Assembly: GCA_003512875.1 (NCBI GenBank)
Contig: DONZ01000221.1
Span: 1 to 9,672 of the forward strand
Direction of reading: 5' to 3'
Source of the DNA: Desulfovibrio sp.
GTDB taxonomy: Bacteria; Desulfobacterota; Desulfovibrionia; Desulfovibrionales; Desulfovibrionaceae
DNA: 9,672 nucleotides
The position numbers and the translations under genes are program-made. Under the pieces are notes generated by a model. The model saw only the letters and a program-made list of their open reading frames with translations. It was not told the origin of the DNA and did not search any database. Below, in pieces: positions 1 to 7,574 of this stretch. Each line of letters starts with the position of its first letter. Within the stretch, counting starts at the first letter, position 1.

Positions 1-348
1 ATTGACAGAACTCCCTGCGCCTGCGGGCGGACAAGCCCCCGTCTCGGCAATATTGTCGGACGTGTTGACACCACAGCGCGTATCAAGGGCATTTTTGTAT
101 ATCCGCACCAAGTGGAACAGGTAATGGCGCGTTTTGAAGAAATCAAACGTTGGCAAATCGAAGTGACCAATCCGGGCGGCATAGATGAAATGACCTTATA
201 TATTGAAGCAAGCAATTTCAAACGTGAGGATGAACTCATGCACTTGTTCCGTGAACGCATCAAGCTTCGCCCCGAACTCAAAATCCTTGCGCCTGCGACG
301 CTTCCCGCAACAATACGTCCTATTGAGGATAAACGTACTTGGGACTGA
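1..348 (+). CDS. paaK: Phenylacetate-CoA ligase family protein, C-terminal part (5' end outside window)
   Basis: The gene is open from the first base and ends at TGA 346-348, leaving the last 115 residues. Seen: a CACGRTSPRLGNIVGRVD segment followed by a KGIFVYPHQVEQVM segment. This is the C-terminal lid region of PaaK-type adenylate-forming enzymes (Cys-x-Cys-Gly-Arg-Thr, then Gly-Arg-x-Asp, then Gly-x-Phe-x-x-Pro). Known of the family: aryl acids are activated to acyl-adenylates with ATP and then transferred to CoA in the cytoplasm. In anaerobes these enzymes often accompany indolepyruvate or 2-oxoacid:ferredoxin oxidoreductases in aromatic amino-acid catabolism, but no such neighbour is visible here. 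The substrate cannot be fixed from a C-terminal fragment, so the paaK symbol means family membership only. A strong terminator about 20 bases after the stop separates it from the glutamine synthetase operon. Confidence 0.85.
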   Translation: MDRTPCACGRTSPRLGNIVGRVDTTARIKGIFVYPHQVEQVMARFEEIKRWQIEVTNPGGIDEMTLYIEASNFKREDELMHLFRERIKLRPELKILAPATLPATIRPIEDKRTWD

Positions 349-368
349 TAAATCCAAAAATAATCTTC

Positions 369-404
369 AAAAGCCCCTGACTTTTTGCTTCGGGGCTTTT
401 TTTT
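369..404 (+). terminator. Rho-independent terminator of the paaK-like gene
   Basis: AAAAGCCCC (369-377) pairs with GGGGCTTTT (392-400) around a 14-base loop, and the T-run continues to 404. A GC core followed by T8 is a classic intrinsic terminator. It lies 20 bases after the paaK-like stop, so read-through into glnN should be low and glnN needs its own promoter. Confidence 0.9.
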
Positions 405-584
405 GCAAAAAAATTTTGTGAGTATCGAATAACTACTTTTGTGTGGGAATTTGCTTTATTTGTTACGAATATGTAGTTTTTTTTAGCCGGAAAACATACA
501 AAAACATATTGAATGATATGGGAATAAAAAAAAATGTGTTTTATTTCAACATATAGATATAAAATTAAAAAAAATGGACTTTAG
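401..584. other. AT-rich regulatory region upstream of the glnN promoter
   Basis: No plausible gene. The stretch is extremely AT-rich, especially 521-580, and lies just upstream of a sigma-54-type promoter, where activator sites and bendable DNA are expected. Seen: a tandem 10-bp direct repeat AAAACATAYW (491-500 and 501-510), a further CAACATAT at 547-554, an inverted copy GAATATGT at 467-474, and the dyads CATAT-N6-ATATG (505-520) and ATGT-N11-ACAT (534-552). The canonical NifA upstream site TGT-N10-ACA is not present exactly. Activator binding here is inference; such short AT-rich motifs can arise by chance. Confidence 0.4.
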
Positions 585-600
585 TAGCATGCTTTTTGCA
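585..600 (+). promoter_or_regulatory. Sigma-54 (-24/-12) promoter of glnN-gltB
   Basis: TAGCATGCTTTTTGCA aligns with the RpoN consensus TGGCACG-N4-TTGCW at exactly the right spacing. The -24 element is TAGCATG (585-591, two mismatches, one of them in the first G of the GG pair) and the -12 element is TTGCA (596-600, perfect). The predicted start lies near 611, giving a leader of about 35 nt with an AAGGAG ribosome site at 632-637. RpoN control of glutamine synthetase is well known in proteobacteria, and a sigma-54 activator gene converges on this operon. No better sigma-70 promoter was seen in this gap. Confidence 0.65.
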
Positions 601-645
601 AAATTGCTGAAATAAATCTTGAAATTCACATAAGGAGCATGCACT

Positions 646-2850
646 ATGGAAAATGTTCGGATTGCGGTAAAAAAAGAAATTGCAAATCAAAAATTAACGT
701 CTTTGCATCATGAGTTTTATTCTCCAAGCCAGGTTTACGGAAAAAATGTTTTCAGTTTGAAAATAATGCGTGAGCGTTTGCCGAAACAGGTTTTCAATCG
801 TTTGGAAAACGTTATCAAAACGAATGCTCCCCTTGCCGAAGGTGATGCCGATATTATCGCAAGCGCCATGAAAGATTGGGCTATCGAAAACCATGCGACT
901 CATTACACGCATTGGTTTCAACCCATGACCGGCGTAACCGCTGAAAAACACGATGCTTTTTTTGTTCCGTCCTCAAATCATAATGACGGTAATTTACTCA
1001 ATGAATTTTCCGGAAAGATGCTTGTCAAGGGTGAACCTGATGCTTCCTCTTTTCCTTCAGGCGGCATTCGTTCGACTTTTGAGGCCCGCGGCTACACAGC
1101 ATGGGACCCTACAAGCCCAGTATTCCTATTGGAAAATTCACATGGCAAAACCCTTTATGTTCCTAGTGTTTTTATTTCCTATACCGGAGAATCTTTAGAC
1201 CGTAAAACGCCGCTTCTTCGTTCCAATGAAGCTGTGTCAAAACAAGCTCTTAGAATTTTACGTCTTTTTGGTAACACAACAGCAAATAATGTGACGGCAA
1301 TGGTCGGTATTGAACAGGAGTATTTTTTAATTGATAAACGTTATGCCTTGCTTCGTGATGATTTAAAACTTTGCGGACGTTCCTTATATGGTGCGATGTC
1401 TGATAAGGGGCAGGAGTTGGAAGACCATTATTTTGGTACGATTAATGAACGTGTGCTTTCTTTTATGGCTGATGTGGAAAAACAAATGTTTGAGCTCGGT
1501 ATTCCTGCAAAAACCCGTCATAACGAAGTCGCTCCCGCCCAATTTGAGTTGGCTCCGGTTTTCGAGCCTGCCAATCTCGCCATTGACCACAATATGCTGA
1601 CTATGCAGATTTTACGAAACACGGCGGAAAAACATGGCTTTTTTTGTTTGCTTCATGAAAAACCCTTTGCGGGGATTAATGGTTCAGGCAAGCATAATAA
1701 CTGGTCTTTATGCGATTCTGAAGGCAATAATCTTTTAGATCCGGGAAATACTCCGATGGATAATGCCCAATTTTTGGTATTCTTAGCGGGAGTGTTGAAA
1801 GCCGTACATGAACATTCTATTTTGCTTCGTCTTGCAACTGTTGGCGCAGGCAACGATCACAGGCTTGGGGCAAATGAGGCTCCGCCAGCCATCTTGTCCG
1901 TATTCCTTGGGGCACAACTTACTTCAGTCATTGGTAGTATTATAAATGATACGGAAGAACATGAGGATTGGAAGCAAGATATGATAAAAATTGGCATAAG
2001 CAGTTTGCCTCCGTTTCCAAAGGATTTTTCTGATAGAAACAGAACAAGCCCTTTTGCGTTTACAGGAAATAAATTTGAATTTCGTGCCGTGGGGTCTTCT
2101 GCTTCTTCAGCTCCTGCAAATATCGCTTTAAATACGGCAATGGCAAATGCTCTTGGGGGAATTGCCCTTATGCTTGAAACTGCGATGGCAAATGGAAAAA
2201 CATTGGCGCAGGCAGTGCATGAAACGCTTGCTGCTGTTTTTAAAGCTCACTTCCCCATAGTTTTTAACGGCAATGGTTATGGGAAAGAGTGGCAAGAAGA
2301 AGCAAAACGGCGCGGTTTGCCTGACTTTAAAGATACTGTCAGCGTTCTTGCCCATTACAGCGATAGTTCCGTGATGAACGTGCTTATTCAAAATGGTGTT
2401 CTTTCTGAACGTGAATTGCTTGCCCGTCAGGATATTTTGTTTGAAAACTATATTCGCGATATTCATGTGGAAGTAAAGCTTACCCTTAGCATGGGACGGA
2501 GCATTCTTTTGCCTTCTTGCTTGCAATGGCTCAATAAAGTTGGGGAATTGGCTGAAAAGGCTAAAGAATTGTGCGGCAAACAAAGTGTAACGCAAGATGC
2601 TGCAAATTTTGAAATGCATTATTATCAGCAACTGCGTGAACTTATTGCCGAGTTTTATAATAACCTTAATGAACTTGATGAGGAACATATTAAAACAGAT
2701 TCTTTATCAGGTGTCTTCGCCCGAGCAGAAGCCACTCGGGACAGGTTGATCCCATGCATGAATAAATGCCGGGCTGTTGCAGATAAGCTTGAAAAAATTG
2801 TTGATGATAATTTATGGCCTTTGCCCAAGTACAATGAAATGCTTTGGTAA
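646..2850 (+). CDS. glnN: Glutamine synthetase type III (GSIII)
   Basis: This 734-residue cytoplasmic enzyme forms glutamine from glutamate, ammonia and ATP. Its length fits the GSIII family (about 700-730) rather than GSI or GSII. GSIII signatures appear in order: THYTHWFQPMTGVTAEKHD near residues 87-105, then GEPDASSFPSGG; GIEQEYF at 221-227, whose acidic residues match the metal-site Glu-x-Glu; NEVAPAQFELAP from 293; HEKPFAGINGSGKHNNW ending at 353 (ammonia/glutamate loop); NRTSPFAFTGN from 465 and KFEFRAVGS from 476. The C-terminal helical region typical of GSIII is complete. The start is supported by AAGGAG eight bases upstream; an ATG at 639 is out of frame and too close to that site. 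Transcription probably begins at the sigma-54-type promoter at 585-600. gltB follows after 20 bases, so the two complete the GS-GOGAT cycle. GSIII lacks the adenylylation control of GSI, so transcriptional control may carry more weight. It could equally be labelled glnA (type III). Confidence 0.97.
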   Translation: MENVRIAVKKEIANQKLTSLHHEFYSPSQVYGKNVFSLKIMRERLPKQVFNRLENVIKTNAPLAEGDADIIASAMKDWAIENHATHYTHWFQPMTGVTAEKHDAFFVPSSNHNDGNLLNEFSGKMLVKGEPDASSFPSGGIRSTFEARGYTAWDPTSPVFLLENSHGKTLYVPSVFISYTGESLDRKTPLLRSNEAVSKQALRILRLFGNTTANNVTAMVGIEQEYFLIDKRYALLRDDLKLCGRSLYGAMSDKGQELEDHYFGTINERVLSFMADVEKQMFELGIPAKTRHNEVAPAQFELAPVFEPANLAIDHNMLTMQILRNTAEKHGFFCLLHEKPFAGINGSGKHNNWSLCDSEGNNLLDPGNTPMDNAQFLVFLAGVLKAVHEHSILLRLATVGAGNDHRLGANEAPPAILSVFLGAQLTSVIGSIINDTEEHEDWKQDMIKIGISSLPPFPKDFSDRNRTSPFAFTGNKFEFRAVGSSASSAPANIALNTAMANALGGIALMLETAMANGKTLAQAVHETLAAVFKAHFPIVFNGNGYGKEWQEEAKRRGLPDFKDTVSVLAHYSDSSVMNVLIQNGVLSERELLARQDILFENYIRDIHVEVKLTLSMGRSILLPSCLQWLNKVGELAEKAKELCGKQSVTQDAANFEMHYYQQLRELIAEFYNNLNELDEEHIKTDSLSGVFARAEATRDRLIPCMNKCRAVADKLEKIVDDNLWPLPKYNEMLW

Positions 2851-2870
2851 TTGGTTTATAAGGATAGAAT

Positions 2871-5800
2871 ATGCATAATACGAGTTTATTTAATCCACAA
2901 ATTGGGCATGATGCCTGTGGCGTGGGGTTCTTGGCAAAAATTGATGCGGCTCCTTGCCATGATTTAGTTTTACATGCAGTGCAAGCTTTAGGGAACATGG
3001 CTCATCGCGGCGGTTCTGGCTCTGGCTGTTCAAATCCTGACGGAGCGGGTATTTTATTCGCCATGCCTCATGATTTCATGAAAAAAATATGGCAAAAGCA
3101 ATGTTCCGATTTTCCGGAACAATTTGCCGTAGGGCAATTCTTTTTTCCTCAATCTGAAGAACTTGCCGTAAAACTTGAAACAATTATCCAAGAGGTTTTA
3201 ATAAAGCACAATTTTCATGTTTTGGCATGGAGAACTGTCCCTATTAATACTGAATGTATTGAAAGTGAAGAAATGAAAAACAGTTTGCCTTGTTTCCGGC
3301 AAGCTCTGATAACGGATATGGCTTTAAATAAATTGGTGCCGGTTGACGACTTTGAAAGACGCTTATTTATTGCTAGACGCAATATAGAGTTTGAAATTGC
3401 TGCCCGCTTGTCACTTGTTCCGCGTGATTGCTATGTTGTAAGCTTATCTTCGCAATCCATTATTTATAAAGGGCTTATTCATGGCGGAAAAATCGCAGAT
3501 TTTTATGTAGATTTGCTTGATATTGATTTTAAAGCTCATTTTGCTGTTTTTCATGAACGATACAGTACAAATACAACGCCGGCGTGGCATTTGGCTCAAC
3601 CTTTCAGAACGCTTGCCCATAATGGGGAGATCAATACGCTGAGCAGTAATCTTTTTAATATGAAAATGTATGAAGCGTTGCTTTCCTCTCCTTTATTGGG
3701 CGAAAATATCCGGTATTTGAAACCGATCATTTCTTCTCAGGGAAGTGATTCCGCTGCGCTGGATAATGTTTTCGAATTTCTTTATCAAAGCGGGCGTTCT
3801 CTTTGTCATACGGCTATGATGCTTGTTCCGGAACCTTTTGGGGCAAGTTATATTATGGGGCAAGGAAAAAGGGCTTTTTACGAATATCATGCGGCGGTTA
3901 TGCCGGCCTGGGACGGACCTGCCGCTTTTGTTTTTACCGACGGAAAGCTGCTAGGGGCGAGTTTGGACAGGAACGCTTTGCGCCCTTGCCGTTATACTAT
4001 AACAAAAGATGGACTTATTGTGCTTGCGTCTGAATGCGGAGTATTGAATATTCCCGCTAAAAATATTTTAAAACGCGGTTCTTTGCGTCCTCGTAAAATG
4101 CTTATGGTGGATTTTGAACAAAAAAGGGTTATTACCGATACGGAATGTAAAAATGCGGTTATTTATTCTGCACCGTATATTCGTTGGATAAAGGAAAAAG
4201 GTATACGGCTTACAGATTTTGCTTTGCCTACACAGCGCTATGAACAAAAAAATTCTTTGCTTCAGGAGCAATTGTTATTTGGGTTGAGTGCGGATGAGAT
4301 TGATGAAGTGATTAAACCTATGTTCCAAAATGCTCAGGAACCGGTGGCAAGTATGGGGATGGATACTCCGCTTGCCGTGTTATCACAAAGACCGCAGCTT
4401 TTATTTAGCTATTTCAAACAGCGTTTCGCGCAAGTGACTAATCCGCCTATTGATTCATTACGGGAAAGTTCGGCAATGTCTTTGACGCTGTTTTTAGGCA
4501 GCAGGAAAAACCTGTTGGAAGAAAGTCCGGAACATTATGCTTTGCTCCGTCTTTCTCATCCGATTTTGCGGAAAGAAGATATGGTAAGATTGCAATATTC
4601 TGAAAAAGAGGCGGTTAAACCTGCTTTTCTTGACATACTTTTTGATATTTCAGAAATCGATCCATATAATTTGGAACTGGATAAGGATAAAGCCGGATAT
4701 CTTCTTGAAAAAGGTCTTAATCAATTTTTACGAGAAGCTAAAAATGCTCTTTTAGGAGGAGCAACGCTTTTAATTCTTTCTGATAAAAATGCCGGACGGT
4801 ATTCAGCTCCTATTCCTTCTTTGCTTGCGGTTTCGGCTTTGCAGCAGTATTTATTGGAAAATAATTTGTGTCATTTATGCAGCATTATTGTTGACAGCGG
4901 GGAAATTCGTGACTCTATGCAGATAGCTCAGCTTTTAGCCTTTGGAGCGAGTGCTGTTTGTCCTCGTCTTGCGTATGATACGATTGAATATCTGACTAAT
5001 GAAAATACGTTTTCAAGTCAAACCGCATTGAATGGACAAATGGATATCAATATCAATAATTACATCACGGCGATGCAAAAAGGGCTTATGAAAGCGTGTT
5101 CGCGTATGGGAATTTCTGTTTTGAGAAGTTTTGTTGGCGGACAGTTTTTTGAGGCAGTGGGTTTGGGCGAAGAACTTATCAATAAATATTTTTGCGGAAT
5201 AACAAGTAAAATCGGCGGGATCGGATTGGAACATATTGCTGTTGATACGCTTGCCCGTCATTTAAAAGCTTTTTTTTATGCAAATGACAGGAAAAGTCCC
5301 GAACAATATGGACTTTATAAATTGCGCAAAAATGGGGAAAAGCATTTGTGGTCGGCAAAGGCAATATCTTCTTTGCACACAGCGGTTCGTGAGAACGATT
5401 TTTTTGCTTATAAACTATATGCAAAAGAAAGTAATGAAGCTGATACACCCGTGACTCTGCGTTCGTTATTTACATTGAAAGCACAACATCCCATTTCCCT
5501 TGAGGATGTGGAACCTGCTGAAAGTATTTTGCGCCGTTTCGTAGGGGCTGCCATGAGTTTTGGTTCAATTAGCAAAGAAGCGCATGAAGCGATTGCCGTT
5601 GCTTTCAATAGAATTGGCAGCCGTTCAAATTGCGGTGAAGGCGGTGAAAAAAAGGAACGCTCTGTCATTTATGAAAATGGGGACTGCGCGAAATCAAAAA
5701 TTCGGCAAATTGCTTCTGGGCGTTTTGGAGTAACTGCGGAATATTTGCATGACGCTGAAGAAATACAAATAAAAATGGCACAAGGAGCCAAACCCGGAGA

Positions 5801-7490
5801 AGGCGGGCAGCTTCCCGCCCATAAAGTTTTGCCGCAAATAGCTGAGGTTCGCCATACTATTGCAGGAGTGACGCTCATTTCTCCTCCTCCGCATCATGAT
5901 ATTTATTCCATTGAAGATTTAGCGCAGCTTATTTATGATTTACGCAAAATAAACAACCATGCAAAAATTTCTGTAAAGCTTGTTTCCGGAACCAATGTTG
6001 GCACCATAGCCTCCGGAGTCGCCAAGGCTGGTGCGGATATTATCGTCGTTTCAGGGCATGACGGCGGAACAGGAGCTGCTTTGCGGACTGCTGTCTCATA
6101 TGTTGGACTGCCTTGGGAAATAGGGCTTGCAGAAACACATGCGGCATTGCTTTTTAATAAATTTCGCAGTCGCGTTACGTTGCAAACGGACGGACAGTTG
6201 AGAACCGGCAAAGACCTTGTCATCGCAAGCATTTTGGGAGCGGAAGAATTTGCCTTTGGCACAAGCTTGCTTGTGGCTATGGGCTGCTGCCTTTTGCGAG
6301 TCTGTCATTTAGGAACTTGTTCAGTCGGCATTGCGACACAAGATGAAAATTTGTGTAAAAAATTTAAAGGCAGCCCTGATCATGTGGAACGTTTTTTGCG
6401 TTTCCTTGCGGAAGACTTTCGGGAAGAAATGGCGAGGCTTGGCATACGTTCGGTAAACGAATTGATAGGAAGAACGGATTTATTGTCTGTGGATACGCAT
6501 AAATTTGTGGATGATAATTCTTCTTTATTGAGTAATCATTATGCGTTATGGCAAAATAAGCTTGAAAGTTTGAATTTTGAAAAACTGCTCTGTCCTTTGT
6601 CTTATACGCCAAGTTTTTCGGATCGCGTTCATCTTTGCAAAGAAAATAAGCTTGAAACGGAAATGAATGAAAAGGTTTTGCGTGAACTTTCTGCAAAGCG
6701 GTTGGCTTTTTATTCCGGAAAAATTAATAATACGGACAGAAGTATCGGTACGTGTCTTACAGCCCGAATTTTGGACGAATTTAATGCGCGTTTACCTGAA
6801 AAATGCGTTTCTGTTTCTTTAGCCGGCAATGCAGGGCAAAGTTTTGGAGCTTTTCTCACAAAAGAAATTTTTCTCTCGCTTCAGGGAGAAGCGAATGATT
6901 ATGTGGGGAAAGGGCTTTCCGGCGGGATTATTGTTGTTAACCCTTATCATTTCGAACATGATGTTTTTGCTGAACAAACGGCAATAGGCAATGTTGCTTT
7001 GTATGGAGCGACAAAAGGAGAACTTTTTGCTGCGGGCTCTGCGGGAGAGCGTTTTGCCGTTCGTAACAGCGGAGCTCATGCAGTGGTTGAAGGTGTTGGT
7101 GATTATGCTTGTGAATACATGACGGGAGGAATTGTTGTTGTACTGGGGCAAACAGGCTATAATTTCGGAGCAGGCATGACCGGAGGCATAGCTTATGTTT
7201 ATGACAGAAGTGAAACCTTTTCTATGCGTTGCACTATGGAAACATTTGACATAGAAAGTGTTTGGCAGGAAAACGATATAAAAGAACTTCGGACACTACT
7301 TGAAAAACATGTACGTTATACAGAGAGTGCACTTGCAAAATTTATCTTGGATAATTGGCAAATGCAGGTTTCATTCTTTTTAAAAGTAATTCCTTTGGAA
7401 TATAAGAAAGCGCTCGCGCGTATTAAAAATACAGAAAATTGTTATGCGGAAAGTATTTCCGGTACGGAAGAAGTTTATCCGCTTTATTAA
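2871..7490 (+). CDS. gltB: Glutamate synthase (GOGAT) large/alpha subunit
   Basis: This 1539-residue flavoprotein converts glutamine plus 2-oxoglutarate into two glutamates, with electrons from NADPH via GltD or from ferredoxin. Domains in order: a 15-residue propeptide before HDACGVGF, whose Cys16 is the expected N-terminal nucleophile of the class II glutaminase domain (to about 430; NGEINT at 251-256); a central domain at about 470-770 (NPPID at 524-528); an FMN/synthase domain at about 860-1225 (AMSFGSIS from 894, SGHDGGTGA from 1061), with Cys1139, Cys1145 and Cys1150 in the C-x5-C-x4-C spacing of the [3Fe-4S] cluster; and a GXGXG beta-helix domain at about 1290-1490. Length and domains are complete. 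The start has AAGGA (2860-2864) six bases upstream, and the 20-base gap to glnN indicates co-transcription. Oddity: no gltD is adjacent. The electron donor is therefore unclear, and a ferredoxin-dependent enzyme is possible. Confidence 0.97.
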   Translation: MHNTSLFNPQIGHDACGVGFLAKIDAAPCHDLVLHAVQALGNMAHRGGSGSGCSNPDGAGILFAMPHDFMKKIWQKQCSDFPEQFAVGQFFFPQSEELAVKLETIIQEVLIKHNFHVLAWRTVPINTECIESEEMKNSLPCFRQALITDMALNKLVPVDDFERRLFIARRNIEFEIAARLSLVPRDCYVVSLSSQSIIYKGLIHGGKIADFYVDLLDIDFKAHFAVFHERYSTNTTPAWHLAQPFRTLAHNGEINTLSSNLFNMKMYEALLSSPLLGENIRYLKPIISSQGSDSAALDNVFEFLYQSGRSLCHTAMMLVPEPFGASYIMGQGKRAFYEYHAAVMPAWDGPAAFVFTDGKLLGASLDRNALRPCRYTITKDGLIVLASECGVLNIPAKNILKRGSLRPRKMLMVDFEQKRVITDTECKNAVIYSAPYIRWIKEKGIRLTDFALPTQRYEQKNSLLQEQLLFGLSADEIDEVIKPMFQNAQEPVASMGMDTPLAVLSQRPQLLFSYFKQRFAQVTNPPIDSLRESSAMSLTLFLGSRKNLLEESPEHYALLRLSHPILRKEDMVRLQYSEKEAVKPAFLDILFDISEIDPYNLELDKDKAGYLLEKGLNQFLREAKNALLGGATLLILSDKNAGRYSAPIPSLLAVSALQQYLLENNLCHLCSIIVDSGEIRDSMQIAQLLAFGASAVCPRLAYDTIEYLTNENTFSSQTALNGQMDININNYITAMQKGLMKACSRMGISVLRSFVGGQFFEAVGLGEELINKYFCGITSKIGGIGLEHIAVDTLARHLKAFFYANDRKSPEQYGLYKLRKNGEKHLWSAKAISSLHTAVRENDFFAYKLYAKESNEADTPVTLRSLFTLKAQHPISLEDVEPAESILRRFVGAAMSFGSISKEAHEAIAVAFNRIGSRSNCGEGGEKKERSVIYENGDCAKSKIRQIASGRFGVTAEYLHDAEEIQIKMAQGAKPGEGGQLPAHKVLPQIAEVRHTIAGVTLISPPPHHDIYSIEDLAQLIYDLRKINNHAKISVKLVSGTNVGTIASGVAKAGADIIVVSGHDGGTGAALRTAVSYVGLPWEIGLAETHAALLFNKFRSRVTLQTDGQLRTGKDLVIASILGAEEFAFGTSLLVAMGCCLLRVCHLGTCSVGIATQDENLCKKFKGSPDHVERFLRFLAEDFREEMARLGIRSVNELIGRTDLLSVDTHKFVDDNSSLLSNHYALWQNKLESLNFEKLLCPLSYTPSFSDRVHLCKENKLETEMNEKVLRELSAKRLAFYSGKINNTDRSIGTCLTARILDEFNARLPEKCVSVSLAGNAGQSFGAFLTKEIFLSLQGEANDYVGKGLSGGIIVVNPYHFEHDVFAEQTAIGNVALYGATKGELFAAGSAGERFAVRNSGAHAVVEGVGDYACEYMTGGIVVVLGQTGYNFGAGMTGGIAYVYDRSETFSMRCTMETFDIESVWQENDIKELRTLLEKHVRYTESALAKFILDNWQMQVSFFLKVIPLEYKKALARIKNTENCYAESISGTEEVYPLY

Positions 7491-7501
7491 TTGCAGAATA
7501 A

Positions 7502-7535
7502 AACAGTCTTATAGGGTAATTCCTATAAGACTGTT
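7502..7535. terminator. Shared terminator hairpin between convergent gltB and the NifA-like gene
   Basis: A perfect 14-bp stem, AACAGTCTTATAGG (7502-7515) with CCTATAAGACTGTT (7522-7535), encloses a 6-base loop. It begins 11 bases after the gltB stop. Read on the minus strand the stem is followed by TTTTATT, a fair U-tract, so it serves the regulator gene best. On the plus strand it is followed by ATAAAAAG, a poor tail, so gltB may need the next hairpin as well. Confidence 0.75.
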
Positions 7536-7549
7536 ATAAAAAGATGTTG

Positions 7550-7574
7550 ATTCAGTTCATATCCTGAATTTTTT
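7550..7574 (+). terminator. Possible second plus-strand terminator after gltB
   Basis: ATTCAG (7550-7555) pairs with CTGAAT (7564-7569) across an 8-base loop and is followed by T5 (7570-7574). The stem is short and AT-rich, but the T-run is in the right place for stopping gltB transcripts. It overlaps the last codons of the convergent regulator gene. The overlap and weak stem make this tentative. Confidence 0.4.

Noticed and set aside
203..421. A 72-codon plus-strand open frame overlapping the paaK-like end and its terminator
   Set aside because: It runs in a different frame from the conserved ligase C-terminus and reads through the terminator hairpin; no independent support.
401..600. Canonical NifA upstream activating sequence TGT-N10-ACA before glnN
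   Set aside because: I checked the TGT and ACA positions by eye and found only off-spacing near-misses, such as TGT-N11-ACA at 535-551.
601..645. Riboswitch or glutamine-responsive RNA leader before glnN
   Set aside because: The predicted leader is only about 35 nt, AT-rich and without a convincing stem.
2128..2688. A 186-codon open frame on the minus strand inside glnN
   Set aside because: It lies wholly within the clearly conserved GSIII gene, shows no recognisable domain, and has the biased composition of an antisense frame.
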